Below, piece after piece: positions 14,501-26,105 of a stretch of DNA of 64,000 bases. The position numbers and the translations under genes were made by a program. This DNA is from Symsagittifera roscoffensis (taxonomy: Eukaryota; Xenacoelomorpha; Acoela; Convolutidae): contig NC_087071.1 of NCBI RefSeq assembly GCF_963678635.1, positions 18,661,613-18,725,612 of the forward strand, written 5' to 3'. The notes under the pieces were generated by a model. It saw only the letters and a list, made by a program, of their open reading frames with translations. It did no database searches and was not told the origin of the DNA. Every line of letters starts with the position of its first letter. The stretch's first letter is position 1.

Positions 14501-15834
14501 TAGAGTCGACCAATGAGTGTTTTGTTGACAAAAATCGTCGTATGAGTGTTTTGTTGACTAGAGTCTTCCCATGAAGGTTTTGTTTACTAGAGTCGCGCCA
14601 TGAGAGATTTGTTGACTTAAGTCGCATCATCAGATTTCTGTTGACTATATCCGTCTCATGAAAGTTTTGTTGACTAGAGTCACTCCATGAGAATTTTGTT
14701 GACTAGAGTTGCTCCTGAAAAAAAAACTGATTTGAGTCGCCCCAAGGGAGTTTTGCTGACTAAAGTAGTTCTCTGAGAGTTTTATTGACAAAAGTCGCTG
14801 CATGAGAGTTTTGTTGAGTAGAGTTGCTACATGAGAGTTTTGTTGACTAGAGTCGCCCCATGAAAAAATTACTGACTTGAGTCATTCCATTAGAATTATG
14901 TTGAGTAGAGTCACCCAATGAGCGTTCTGTTGACTAAAACTGTCGTATGAAAGTTTTGTTGACTAGAGATGCCCCATGAGAGTTTTGTTGACTAGAGTCA
15001 CCCAATGGGAGTTTTTTTGACAAAAATCGTCGTAAGAGAGTTTTGTTGACAAGGTTCGCCCCATGAGAGTTTTGTTGACTAGAGTTGCCCCATGAAATAA
15101 TTGCTGACGTTGGTCGTCACAAGCTAGTTTTTGCTGACTTGAATCGCCCCTTGAGAGTTTTGATGACTAGAGTCGACCAATGAGTGTTTTGTTGACAAAA
15201 ATCGTCGTATGAGTGTTTTGTTGACTAGAGTCTTCCCATGAAGGTTTTGTTTACTAGAGTCGCGCCATGAGAGATTTGTTGACTTAAGTCGCATCATCAG
15301 ATTTCTGTTGACTATATCCGTCTCATGAAAGTTTTGTTGACTAGAGTCACTCCATGAGAATTTTGTTGACTAGAGTTGCTCCTGAAAAAAAAACTGATTT
15401 GAGTCGCCCCAAGGGAGTTTTGCTGACTAAAGTAGTTCTCTGAGAGTTTTATTGACAAAAGTCGCTGCATGAGAGTTTTGTTGAGTAGAGTTGCTACATG
15501 AGAGTTTTGTTGACTAGAGTCGCCCCATGAAAAAATTACTGACTTGAGTCATTCCATTAGAATTATGTTGAGTAGAGTCACCCAATGAGCGTTCTGTTGA
15601 CTAAAACTGTCGTATGAAAGTTTTGTTGACTAGAGATGCCCCATGAGAGTTTTGTTGACTAGAGTCACCCAATGGGAGTTTTTTTGACAAAAATCGTCGT
15701 AAGAGAGTTTTGTTGACAAGGTTCGCCCCATGAGAGTTTTGTTGACTAGAGTTGCCCCATGAAATAATTGCTGACGTTGGTCGTCACAAGCTAGTTTTTG
15801 CTGACTTGAATCGCCCCTTGAGAGTTTTGTTGAC
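14501..15834. repeat. Higher-order repeat: two 667-bp units
   Basis: The stretch from 14501 (TAGAGTCGACCAATGAGTG) is repeated almost base for base from 15168. The offset of 667 bp is exactly 23 x 29, so a 23-monomer unit was duplicated in register and recently. Confidence 0.9.
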
Positions 15835-16702
15835 TAGAGTCGCACCATGAGAGTGTTTTTGACTAGAGTCGCCCCATGAGAGTTCTCTTGACTAGAGTCG
15901 CACAATGGGAGTTTTGTTGACAAAAATCGTCGTAAGAGAGTTTTGTTGACAAGAGTCGTCCCATGAGATTTTTGTTGACTAGAGTTGCCCCATGAAATAA
16001 TTGCTGACGTTGGTCGTCACAAGCTAGTTTTTGCTGATTTGAATCGCTTCATGAGAAATCTGATGACTAGAGTCGCCCAACGAGAGTGTTATTGACTAAA
16101 ATCGTCACATGAGAATTTTGTTGACTAGAGTCGCCCCATCAGAGTTTTGTTGACAATAGTCGACCCATGAAAAAATTGCTGATATGAGTCGCCCCCAGAA
16201 AATTTTGCTGTTTTGAGTCGCACCAAGAGAGTTTTGATGACTAGAGTTGAACAATATGAGTTTTGTAGACTAAAATCGTCACATGAGAGTTTTGTTGACT
16301 AGAGTCAACTCAACAAAGTTTTGTTGTCTATAGTCGACCCATGAAAAAAATGCTGATATTAGTCGCACCAAGAGAATTTTGCTGTCTTGAGTCGCCCCAA
16401 GAGAGTTCTGATGACTAGAGTCGACCAACGAGAGTTTTAATGACTTAAATCTTCGCATGAAGGATTTTTTGACTAGATTCTTCCCATGAAGGTTTTGTTT
16501 ACTAGAGTCGCGCCATGAGAGCTTTGTTGACTTAAATCGCATCATCAGGTTTTTGTTGACTTTAACCGTCTCATGAAAGTTTTGTTGACAAGAGTCACTC
16601 CATGAGAGTTTTGTTGACTGGAGTCGCCCCAAGAAAAAATTGCTGACGTGAGTCCTCCCATAAGAGTTCTGTTGACTAGAGGCACCCAATGTGCGTCCTG
16701 AT

Positions 16703-17890
16703 GACTAAAATCGTCACATGAGAGTTTTGTTGACTAGAGTCGCCCCATCAGAGTTTTGTTGACTATAGTCGACCCATGAAAAAATTGCTGATGTGAGTCG
16801 CCCTCAGAGAATTTTGCTGTCTTGAGTCTCCCCAAGAGAGTTTTGATGACTAGAGTCGACCGATGAAAGTTTTGTAGACTAAAATTGTCGCTTGAGTGTT
16901 CGGTTGACTAGATTCTTCCCATGAAGGTTTTGTTTACAAGAGTCACGCCATGAAAGCTTTGTTGACTTAAATCGCATCATCAGACTTTTGTTGACCATAA
17001 CCGTCTCATGAAAGTTTTGTTGACAAGAGTCACTCCATGAGAGTTTTGTTGACTGGAGTCGCCCCAAGAAAAAATTGCTGACGTGAGTCCTCCCATAAGA
17101 GTTCTGTTGACTAGAGGCACCCAATGTGCGTCCTGATGACTAAAATCGTCACATGAGAGTTTTGTTGACTAGAGTCGCCCCATCAGAGTTTTGTTGACTA
17201 TAGTCGACCCATGAAAAAATTGCTGATGTGAGTCGCCCTCAGAGAATTTTGCTGTCTTGAGTCTCCCCAAGAGAGTTTTGATGACTAGAGTCGACCGATG
17301 AAAGTTTTGTAGACTAAAATTGTCGCTTGAGTGTTCGGTTGACTAGATTCTTCCCATGAAGGTTTTGTTTACTAGAGTCGCGCCATGAGAGCTTTGTTGA
17401 CTTAAATCGCATCATCAGGTTTTTGTTGACTTTAACCGTCTCATGAAAGTTTTGTTGACAAGAGTCACTCCATGAGAGTTTTGTTGACTGGAGTCGCCCC
17501 AAGAAAAAATTGCTGACGTGAGTCCTCCCATAAGAGTTCTGTTGACTAGAGGCACCCAATGTGCGTCCTGATGACTAAAATCGTCACATGAGAGTTTTGT
17601 TGACTAGAGTCGCCCCATCAGAGTTTTGTTGACTATAGTCGACCCATGAAAAAATTGCTGATGTGAGTCGCCCTCAGAGAATTTTGCTGTCTTGAGTCTC
17701 CCCAAGAGAGTTTTGATGACTAGAGTCGACCGATGAAAGTTTTGTAGACTAAAATTGTCGCTTGAGTGTTCGGTTGACTAGATTCTTCCCATGAAGGTTT
17801 TGTTTACAAGAGTCACGCCATGAAAGCTTTGTTGACTTAAATCGCATCATCAGACTTTTGTTGACCATAACCGTCTCATGAAAGTTTGTT
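16703..17890. repeat. Higher-order repeat: three 435-bp units
   Basis: Units starting at about 16703, 17138 and 17573 are nearly identical. The period of 435 bp is exactly 15 x 29. The third unit decays near 17890. The middle unit differs from the others by a few shared substitutions, giving an A-B-A-like pattern. Confidence 0.9.
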
Positions 17891-19240
17891 GACTAGAGCC
17901 ACTCCATGAGAGTTTTGTTGACTAGAGTCGCCCCATGAAAAAATTGCTGAAGTGAGTCGTACCATAATATTTCTGTTGACTAGATTCACCTAATGAGCGT
18001 CCTGGTGACAAAAATCGTCGTATGAAAGTTTTTTTGACCAGAGTCGCCCCATGAGAGTTTTGTTTACTAGAGTCGCCCAGCGAGAGTGTTATTGACTAAA
18101 GTCGTCACATGAGAGTTCGTTGACTAGAGTCAACCCAACAGAGTTTTGTTGACTATTGTCGACCCATAAAAAAATTTCTGATAAAAGTCGCACCAAGAGA
18201 ATTTTGCTGTCTTGAGTCGCCCCAAGAGAGTTTTGATGGCTAGAGTCGACCAACGAGAGTTTTGATGACTTAAATTTTCGCATGAATGATTTTTCGACTA
18301 GATTCTTCCCATGAAGGTTTTGCTTACTAGAGACGCGCCAAGAGAGCTTTGTTGACCTAAGTCGGATCATCAGACTTTTGTTGACTATAACCGATTCATG
18401 AAAGTTTTGTTGACTAGAGTCACTCCATGAGAGTTTTGTTGACTAGAGTCGCCCATAAGAGTTTTGTTGACTAGCGTCGCCCCATGAGAGTTTTATTGAC
18501 TAAAGTCGTTCAATGAGTGTGTTGTTAACTAGAGTCATCAATGAGAATTTTTGTTGACTAGAACTGTCGCATGTGAGTTTTGTTGACTAGAACCTTCCCA
18601 TGAAGGTTTTGTAACTAGAGTCGCCCATTGGGAGTTTTGCGGACTAAAGCCGTCCCATGAGAGTGTTTTTAACTAGAGTCATCAATGAGAGTTTTGTTGA
18701 CTAGAACGTTCCCATGAGGGTTTTGTAACTAGAGTCGCCCAATGGGAGCTTTGTTGAGTAAAGCCGCGCCATCAGGTTTTTGTTGAATATATGTGCCTCA
18801 TGAAAGTTTTGTTGACTAGAGTCACTCCTTGAGTGTTTTGTTGACTAGAGCCGCCCCATAAGAGTTTTGTTGACAAGCGTCGCCCCATGAGAGTTTTTTT
18901 TTTACTAGAGTTGCCCCCTGAAGTTTTGTTGACTAAAGTTGTTCAATGAGAGTTTTTTTCTTACTAAAGTCGTTCCATGAAAGTTTTGTTGAGTAGAGTC
19001 GCCACGTGAGAGTTGTATTGACTAAAATTGTTCAATGAGATTTTTATTGACCAAAGTCGCTCCATGAGAGTTTTCTTGACTAGAATCGCCCCTTGAGAGT
19101 TTTGTTGACTAAAGTCGTTCAATGGAGTTTTATGGACTAAATTCGCTCCATGAGAGTTTCGATGAGTAAAGTCGCCACATGGGGAGTTTGTTGACAAGAG
19201 TCACCCCATGAGAGTTTCGTAGGCTAGATTCACCAAACGA

Positions 19241-19854
19241 GAATTTTGGCAAGAATCTTGGAAGATATTTTAAAATCTTGAGCGGTTTTGAGTGGGATCT
19301 CGACTAGGACAGTTCTTAATTGTAGTAACGGTTACTTATATAGAACTCATTATATGAAAGAAAGGAACAACATGTTTTTTGAACATTAAGTTAGGCTGCG
19401 AAAATATCGCACCTTGTTCAGATTAAAATTGTTTGAGAATAAAAAAGATCAAAGGAAGTTTTTTAAAACCATTTTTTCCTTTTTTTTCTTCTTTTCTCGG
19501 TTATTTAAAAAAAAACGTTTTTTTTTGATAATTGGTAACCCTGTAAGCAAGAAATACCCTGGTGTGTTTGTATAACCCTGAAGTATTTTGCTTCAGATCG
19601 GTCTCTAAACTTATTTTGATTTGATTAGTTCGAAAACGAAAGTGTTCAGAGTTCTTGTCCTCGACGCTGATAGAATTTTTTAAAATTTTTTAAGAAACCG
19701 AATAAGCATAAAAAGTCTATGATATGATGCCATAACTGATCCAATGACAGTTATCATTGAGGCAGTAAAGTATAGCTGACGAAGAGTTTCAAAAAAAGGA
19801 CCCCAAACCGTATTTCATTTCCAGTCTTCAAGTGTCGTTTTAACAAAAGTTTAA
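19241..19854. other. Unique AT-rich sequence after the satellite
   Basis: About 600 bp of single-copy AT-rich sequence with homopolymer T and A runs. No gene, RNA or repeat recognised. It could hold the promoter of the ORF at 19855. Confidence 0.5.
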
Positions 19855-20205
19855 ATGCCCCGGACAAGATATCCAAAGCATTTGGAACAATTTATGGGTT
19901 TCAGTGACAACTTCATGCTGAGTAGAATAAGTCTGACTTTGGATTTTGGTCGAAATGGTTTCTCTAACTTCTCACATCAGGGACGAGGATTGTTTGGTGT
20001 TACTATGCTGATGTGGACCAATGCTGGTAATGCCGCCATTTTTCTTGGATTGTCGGAGCAAATTCAGAAAAAATTCTGCTTTGATATAGTTACATCTAGT
20101 TATGAAGACATGGATGTACCCATTAAAGCGGGAATTGTTGTAATGCTACTCCTCATGGTGGGTTTTCATGTTAAATTTTATAAAAAAAAACCTATTTGTC
20201 AATAA
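19855..20205 (+). CDS. Hypothetical 116-aa protein
   Basis: An open frame of 116 codons with an ATG start. I do not recognise the family. Visible: a positively charged N-terminus (MPRTRYPKH), a central stretch rich in F, N and G, and one strongly hydrophobic segment near the C-terminus (about residues 93-107, GIVVMLLLMVGFHV) followed by a lysine-rich end. This would suit a small single-pass or tail-anchored membrane protein. The stop codon TAA lies inside an AATAAA polyadenylation hexamer, an unusually tight 3' end that favours a real transcript terminus. It could be a single-exon gene, a last exon, or a retrocopy. Composition is more codon-like than the surrounding homopolymer-rich DNA, but there is no homology support. 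Confidence 0.45.
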   Translation: MPRTRYPKHLEQFMGFSDNFMLSRISLTLDFGRNGFSNFSHQGRGLFGVTMLMWTNAGNAAIFLGLSEQIQKKFCFDIVTSSYEDMDVPIKAGIVVMLLLMVGFHVKFYKKKPICQ

Positions 20206-20206
20206 A
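20201..20206 (+). promoter_or_regulatory. Poly(A) signal overlapping a stop codon
   Basis: AATAAA whose internal TAA is the stop of the 19855-20205 ORF. A GT-containing stretch (GGTTGACATGTGTTACTG) follows within 15-30 bp, as expected of a downstream element. Confidence 0.4.
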
Positions 20207-21000
20207 AACCTGCAGGTTGACATGTGTTACTGATTAGCTTTAGGTCATCAGTTGCCGTTGCATGATAAGAATAATTAGACTGAATAAGCGTTTTTAACCA
20301 TTCTAATGCAGTAAATGTTTATGTTATTTTCTACTCTCTGCCTTGTATTGCTTAAAACGATTGAAATGTGTGGTTAACATTTAGGCCCTTTGCACTTATA
20401 ATTTTCTCTAATTTGTATTACAAATTTGTGTTCAAAAACTATAACATTATTCAATTTTTGATTTAAATAAAATAGAACAAAAGCTTAAACTAAAGAACAA
20501 CTGTTGTTCCATTCAAAGTAGAAACTCGCAATTTACTATTTAAAAAAAATTTTATTGCCTAATTTCTTTGCCTAATAGTAAATCTATGAAGAAATTCTCG
20601 ACCAAATTTGAATAGTAATTTAAATATTTTGTTGATTGAAAACAGTTTTACGGTACAAATTCCAGTAACCAAAAATTAAATGTAAATTCAGTTTAATTCT
20701 AAAATTGGAGTGCATACCTAAATTTTCCAAGTTGAACCCTAATTTTCCTAAAGTTGGGTATTGCCAAGAAAGAGTCAATGATATATTGGGTATAGTGTGA
20801 TAAAAAACGTCACTGAAAAACACTACTTGAACATAAAAAGGGTTTGCTTTTTTCCTTCAAGTTCAGCAGTGTAAAAGAGAAGAAACCACTCCTGTTTTTT
20901 TTATTTTTGTTGCGACCTTAGAACAAAACGGAATGTTTATGCTCGGCGTAATTTTTTTTCAGTTAAATTTTGCCGATCAAATGCATACTAGACTTTTTTC
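20207..21000. other. AT-rich intergenic DNA
   Basis: No convincing gene. Short minus-strand ORFs here (for example 20620-20823) have no coding features. Confidence 0.5.
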
Positions 21001-21202
21001 CATTACGAGTTCAAACTGTGCATTTTGTGCATTGTAAGCGGATTCCGCAACAAGGACGCTCCCTTTGTTCTTCTTTTGTTTTTTCCTTCTCTTTGATCGT
21101 TCCGACAAATATTTAACATGTTTGAAGACTTGTCTCTGGAATCCAGGAACATACAGACACAAAATTGTGCTCCTATCTAGTGCCTAGTTTGGCCTCGTAA
21201 TG
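21001..21202. mobile_element. MITE-like element, copy 1 (202 bp)
   Basis: Bounded by imperfect 22-bp terminal inverted repeats: CATTACGAGTTCAAACTGTG at the left, and a right end whose complement starts CATTACGAGGCCAAAC. The interior matches 57828-58031 (204 bp) along its length, including a shared GGxTTCCGCxACAAGGACG block. No coding capacity, so a non-autonomous DNA element. Target duplication unclear. Confidence 0.8.
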
Positions 21203-21435
21203 TGACTTTTTGACTTTTTGAGTTCACATTTAAAAAGATTTTTTGCCTCCAATAACTTTTTGTTAAGTTCTCGGGGTCTTGTTTTTGCCAAAATGACCAT
21301 GTTCTCGATTAAATTATGCGCTAAGCGATTGTATTTATTTCTTACGACTCACAACTTTAACATTGAAATTGCCCCAATTTATAAATTTTCATTATATCTT
21401 TTTCCCAAATATCTGTTTGATATGAATTAGGGGAG

Positions 21436-21475
21436 AGTCGGAACATTCAGGGCTTTGCCATTATATACGAGCAGT
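21436..21475. repeat. Short dispersed motif, copy 1
   Basis: AGTCGGAACATTCAGGGC, a short variable part, then ACGAGCAGT. It recurs at 22054-22091 with small changes. Function unknown. Confidence 0.5.
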
Positions 21476-22053
21476 ATTGTTGTCAATTTCAATTTGTATT
21501 TTGTCTCTATTTTGATATTGCGTTTGTTTCAAAGCTCTCTATTTCAGAGAAGAGATACAATTCCACATCGCTTCCAAATTGAGGTAAAAATTTAATTTTC
21601 TATTAATCTGACTTTCATAACAAAAATAACGGAATGTTCGTGCTTGGGATGGGTTTTTTGCCGATAAATTTCGACTTTTTAACTAGCCCATTTTGACTTC
21701 AAAAAGTTTTGTTGTCCATAGCTTAAAAGTGAAAATACATTTCACCTGTGATAGTTTTCAGTAAAGTTGTAAAAACTTTGCCATTTCGGCCGGTTTGGGA
21801 CAATTAACGCGCGATATGTTTCGCACCACTAACGCGATAGCGTAGATTTAATCAGTCCCAGAAATTATTCCAATTTGATTAAAGCAAGCTATTTGACATA
21901 ATTAGTTTGTTACTAGGATCGAAATCTATCACTTTGCACTTTATACTGCGTGTGGGCGTATGATTTTTGCAAAAATTTTATATTGAAAACTAAAAATTTC
22001 ATTTTTGCACATTTAATTTACATAATACTACTGCTCCATAGAACTTAAAAGGC

Positions 22054-22091
22054 AGTCGGAAAATTCAGGGCCTCGCCCTGATACGAGCAGT
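22054..22091. repeat. Short dispersed motif, copy 2
   Basis: AGTCGGAAAATTCAGGGC followed by ACGAGCAGT, matching 21436-21475. It lies just upstream of a candidate exon. Confidence 0.5.
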
Positions 22092-22107
22092 CTTAAAAAT
22101 TTTGCAG

Positions 22108-22206
22108 AAGCATGCTGACTTTATGCTTGTGTTAACATTTGATGATATACAGGAGCAAGCGGCAATGGCAGCAGATGTATATGGTCTAACAAATGAGTTA
22201 GTATAA
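22108..22206 (+). CDS. Candidate VWA-type exon ending in a stop
   Basis: A good acceptor (ATTTTGCAG) is followed by 32 codons, starting KHADFMLVLTFDD and ending LTNELV then TAA. The pattern, a hydrophobic strand ending LTxDD followed by an alanine-rich helix, is what the beta-4/helix part of a VWA domain looks like (compare KNLVILLSGEPDN in the exon at 25940). It may be the last exon of an upstream VWA gene, or a decayed exon of the same gene. No donor is evident before the stop. Confidence 0.35.
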   Translation, partial: KHADFMLVLTFDDIQEQAAMAADVYGLTNELV

Positions 22207-22535
22207 ACTTTTTATCCGAATCTCACTGTGTTCTTTATTTGGGTTCTAGTAAATTTGATTTTGTTCTCTATTGAATATTTTCTGCTATTAAAAGTTTTTT
22301 TTGAGACTGCTAACTCAAACTCAAATTCGTGTTACTTTCTGTTATTCTGAAACATAATCAAGTCTCGGAAAAATCAATTTGATTATTTCGAATTTTTGTT
22401 TGCTTTTTAAGGTATGATTTTTAGGTGCAGCGCTAACCTTAGTGCCTTTCGATGTCAAATTTTTCTGAATCTTTTCTTTCTTTAAGTCCACCTATTGAAT
22501 GAATATTTCATCTCATAATATCATATTCCAACATA

Positions 22536-23080
22536 GTTCTTTAAATTTCAAGCCCTTACCCTGTCTATAACAATTGTTTTTTAGACCCTCATTTTTAAAA
22601 ACTTACGTTGTGCGATCAAAAGCTCTGGTTAACAAATCGACTATAGGAGTCTGCCTTTTAAATTGTATGCCACAACAAGTTGAGCTAACGTTTGCAGGGG
22701 ACGCTTCAGCCAGCTTACTTACTCAAGATTGGTATAAAATAACCATTTTTATTAAAAGCCATCTCTCTTAATCCTTTTTTAAACCCAACTTGAAGAATTC
22801 AAGTCATTATGCAATATTCCCTCATAATATTTTCAAATTCATGCCTTTATCCTGTCTATAATAATTGTTTTTAGACCCTCATTTTTGAAGACTTACATTG
22901 AGCGATCACAAGCTCTGGTTAACAAATCGACAAAAGGAATCTGCCTTTTAAATTGTGCGCCACAGCAAGTTGATCTAGCTTTTGCATTGGACGCTTCAGC
23001 CAACTTACTTACTCAGGATTGGTATAAAATAACCAGTTTTATTAAAAACTATGCAGAATTATCCGCAGGAATTTTTCTAC
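22536..23080 (+). repeat. 290-bp tandem duplication carrying a VWA exon
   Basis: Two copies, offset 290 bp, of a block comprising the polypyrimidine tract and acceptor (CTGTCTATAA, then TTTTTAG ACCCTCATTTTT) and the following exon. The copies differ at scattered positions, so the duplication is not brand new. Confidence 0.8.
22585..22771 (+). pseudogene. VWA exon, duplicate copy lacking a donor
   Basis: First copy of the duplicated exon. It begins after an AG acceptor and encodes the start of a VWA domain: a cysteine-containing lead (GVCLLNC), a hydrophobic strand, then DASAS, which matches the metal-binding DxSxS motif, then QDWYKITIFIK. It then diverges from its twin and stops (SHLS, TAA) with no GT donor in a useful place. 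As it stands it looks non-functional, or a mutually exclusive exon whose donor is unclear. It keeps the canonical metal-site serines that its twin has partly lost. Confidence 0.5.
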
Positions 23081-23095
23081 AGGGAGACGGAACAG
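22875..23095 (+). CDS. VWA-domain gene, exon a
   Basis: The exon starts after TTTTTAG and ends at ACAG/GTCATC (GT at 23096, phase 1). It encodes a VWA N-terminus: short cysteine-bearing lead (GICLLNC), strand QQVDLAFALDASAN containing the metal-site motif, then the amphipathic helix DWYKITSFIKNYAEL. VWA domains mediate protein-protein contacts in secreted or membrane proteins. The last metal-site serine is Asn here, so metal binding may be weakened. The phase-1 end fits the exon starting at 23629. Upstream signal-peptide exons were not identified. Confidence 0.65.
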
Positions 23096-23628
23096 GTCAT
23101 CACTCTTTTCCAGTTTGCAACATTCAAGGCACACAACTTTTTTTCTAGATTTTTTTCAAAATTCAAAATGAAGACAAAACCTGCTAACAGTTAAATTTTA
23201 AGTTTGCTATGATTGGCGAACTTTCAGAGAATACAAAAAAAAACGTTTGGTTTTTACGCTTTGCTTTGTAAAACTTTTGGTAGTTTTCCATTCCAGTAAT
23301 AACTTATCTCTAAATAATAAATTACTGAATTTCCCGAATTGTTCTTTAAAGGCTCAAACTAGGAGCAAAAAATCTACAAAATTTAGGATGAAAGATAGAA
23401 GATAGCTTTAAACAGTTATAGTCGAAAATTTCTGCGCTAGGTGCAGAGCAAACGGCAACTCCTTCTACTATGTTTGAAACTTTTTACCGATGTTTTTGTT
23501 TTAATCATGAAGACTAGAAAAAATTAATGATTTTTAGAAAGAGAGTTTTTTTAATAGTGGTTGTTTTTCTTGATGACCAAATGAAAGTTAATTGATTTTT
23601 ACAAACACAAAATGCATAGCAAAACTAG

Positions 23629-23815
23629 AGAAGAGTTCGTCAGGGTACATACACTTGGCCCTGATGTTTTTCAATTCTGAGGTAACAACCTTTGACTTCA
23701 AAACAGTGCTTCAAATTGCCAACAGTCAAAACAATCCTACTTTCCAGAAGAATCTTGCAGCTGCTGTTGAAATCATCATAAACTCCTATGCTCAAAACCG
23801 GACAGATTTTAACAG
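23629..23815 (+). CDS. VWA-domain gene, exon b
   Basis: After a weak acceptor (AAACTAG) the exon reads EKSSSGYIHLALMFFNSE and on to QNRTDF, ending AACAG/GTAACA (GT at 23816, phase 2). The strand YIHLALMFFNS fits the second core VWA strand (xVGLVxFSS in the family), followed by helices. The 2-nt start complements exon a, and the 2-nt end is completed by the G that opens the exon at 25940. The weak polypyrimidine tract leaves the exact start uncertain. Confidence 0.6.
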
Positions 23816-25939
23816 GTAACACATTTAGCATCAAAAAGTTTTCAGGTAGTGGTTTTAGTGAGAGATTAGGTAGTAAACTGATTAGATCTTCTGGTCACCC
23901 ATTGGGTCCCTCCCTCTTTGGGCACATACTTATCTTATCCTATTTCAGTCAGTTAGCCCAAAAAAAAATTCTAAAACCACTTTTCACACAAACGAATAGT
24001 CCTTTCGATTTAAAAAAGCTCACAACAAATGATTGTTTTCTGGTTAAAATCTTCAAAAACTAAAAAACTGCCAAACAAAACTGCCAAAAAATTGATAAAA
24101 ATAGTTTCTTTTATAGTGATAGTAAGCTTGAGAAACTGAAATTAAAGTTTTCAGCTTTTTCTAGTAAAATTCCTGTTTTGAAAATAGTTTAAAGATAAAC
24201 GTATCGGGTTTTTTGTTTTACCAATTTTTTCAACGGAAACAACATGTTTTCTGTTGTAAATGTAGGAATTATCGTTTTGAAAACTCAAAAGGAAAGAGCT
24301 CGAAAACGAAGAACAAACTACTTTTATTGATGCAACTTATTCAAAAAATTTGGAATCTGAACAAACTTGGAATCTGAAGAAAGTTGTATTTTTTGTTGTC
24401 ATAAAGGATATGATTGATTTGTTTTATCTTTTCCATGTCACTTCTGATTTCATTAAACTTTTTTCCAACCAGATTGTATAAGCACAACTACCTAAGATGG
24501 GGACAAATTTTGCTATCGAACGGTCGACGGCGTTAAAAACTAAAACAGCTTTGAAAGTCAATTAAAAAAGCGATTTCGTCTTTTTTCGAAAATAAAATCT
24601 AACTGTCAGAGTTCCGAGCAAAAAAAAATCTCTCTATCCAGTTTTATCAAAATAAATTCTCGATGCGTATTCTCAAAACTTAAAAAGTCCAAATGAAAAA
24701 GCGCCAAAACGGAGAAAAAATACCTTTTCAAAACAAACGTGAATTCAAAAAACTCACAGTAGTTATTGCAATATTGAAAATTAAGAAGAAGTTTCGGAAG
24801 GATGCAAATCAACAGTAAAACTCGTAAAAAAGTTCTATTGTTGAGTTGTCTGAAACGGTTTTATTGAAATATTTCATCTTTCCAATTTTGGGCCCGCTTT
24901 TATCAAATTGTTTACAGCTGATTTGACACGCAATTACACAAAAAAAACACTAAAAATCCTAAATCAAATTGTTTCAAATCGAGTGAAGTTTTGCTTTCTG
25001 AAACTGAAGTGAATAAAAATCATACTTTGCAGCTGAAGTGCGACTCAATCGAAATCGTTTTTGAATCGTTCTGAGTAAATTGTCAATTAAGAATAATTAA
25101 ATTATCAAAAAAACATATGCAGCCTATTGCATTCAAACAGGTTTTCAAAAAATATCAATTTTGTAATTTTCCACTAGAATTTTCAATTTTTTTAAGTTTT
25201 TTATTTACAGTTCAATTTGTTGATCAATTTTCACAGTGATATTCACGTTTTGCTTAATTTCGACTGTAATCAAAAGTTAATGAATTGAACTGTTGCCAAA
25301 AATTTATCAAAAAAATTCAACCAATAATTCTTTTGATATTGAAATTTGATGACACTGAAATCAACAACTTCAATTTGGCCTAATGAAACAAAAGTTGTCC
25401 CAATTTTTTTTTGCTCAAATTGTTTTTTGAGATAAGGCGTATTTTCTACCTCATACGCACAATTTTAAGATCTGAAACTATTCCTCAATTCAATTTTTGA
25501 TGTATTCTACATTCACTCACACAAAAACTCCGCAAACAATCTGTGTCAATGGAGCATTGAACATTACGTTCAAATGAGTTTTTACAATAAAAATTCATGT
25601 TTTTCTTTTCAAACTTTAAAAAAAATAATTTGAGTGCTATAGGCCACTGTCAAATTTTATCTTTCCAATCGAATTGTAACGAATGAGCAATCAAAACCCA
25701 GCGTAACTGGAAATGCGTAACTCAATGAACTAACTAGAAAAAGCAGTAAAATTTTTATTTTTCATAATTCCAAGTACTTCTTCAAACTAATTAACAAGCA
25801 AATGGATTGTTCAAAATTTTATTAGTAGGGCTGCAGTTTGGCTCGTAACTGTTGACTTAATCATTTAGATTTCATTTATTCTCACTTTTTGAATGTTTAT
25901 TTGGTGTAGAGACCTCGCAAAAAATCATGATGTTTATAG

Positions 25940-26105
25940 GTCTGTAGGTGCTGCCATTGATACTGCTCGCATTCTTTTTCGAAACCCGGAACGAGGCTGT
26001 CGGATAGCGGACAGTTCAATTGCTAAAAACCTTGTGATTTTGCTATCGGGAGAACCGGATAATTCAACGAAAATGCAAAAAGCAAGGGAAAATTTTGCTA
26101 ATGAG
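25940..26105 (+). CDS. VWA-domain gene, exon c
   Basis: Acceptor TTTATAG, then SVGAAIDTARILF, and strand KNLVILLSGEPDNS, ending at AATGAG/GTACTG (phase 0). This matches the VWA helix (TxxGxALxxA) and the beta-4 strand (LVLLTDG), where SGEPD replaces the usual TDGxSD; the metal-site aspartate is therefore shifted or absent. Splicing to exon b restores an AGG codon across the junction. The flanking introns are about 2.1 and 1.0 kb. Confidence 0.65.

Larger units (their letters stand above)
1..19240. repeat. 29-bp satellite array
   Basis: An uninterrupted tandem array fills the first 19.2 kb and runs off the left edge. The consensus monomer is 29 bp: it starts ATGAGAGTTTTGTTGAC and finishes TAGAGTCGCCCC. 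About 650 monomers fit. Monomers differ by point changes and small indels and fall into recurring subtypes, for example ones with TGACGTGAGTCGTCCC, with AAAATCGTCGTATGA, or with GCGTTCTGTTGAC. There are no unique spacers. On the minus strand two of the three frames of the consensus are stop-free, which explains the many short minus-strand ORFs (up to 136 codons) reading GDSSQQNSH, ATLVNKTLMG and similar. I see no coding evidence in them. The array decays into unrelated sequence near 19240. Confidence 0.97.

Noticed and set aside
490..19197. Many minus-strand ORFs of 60-136 codons in the first 19 kb
   Set aside because: They are readings of the 29-bp satellite, whose consensus is stop-free in two of three minus-strand frames. 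The same peptide phrases recur in shifted frames and there are no start, splice or domain signals.
1..19240. CRISPR array
   Set aside because: Repeats of 29 bp are CRISPR-like in length, but they abut with no spacers, are diverged, and lie in eukaryotic DNA.
23640..23834. Minus-strand 64-aa ORF
   Set aside because: Antisense of the VWA exon b, which has splice-phase and domain support on the plus strand.
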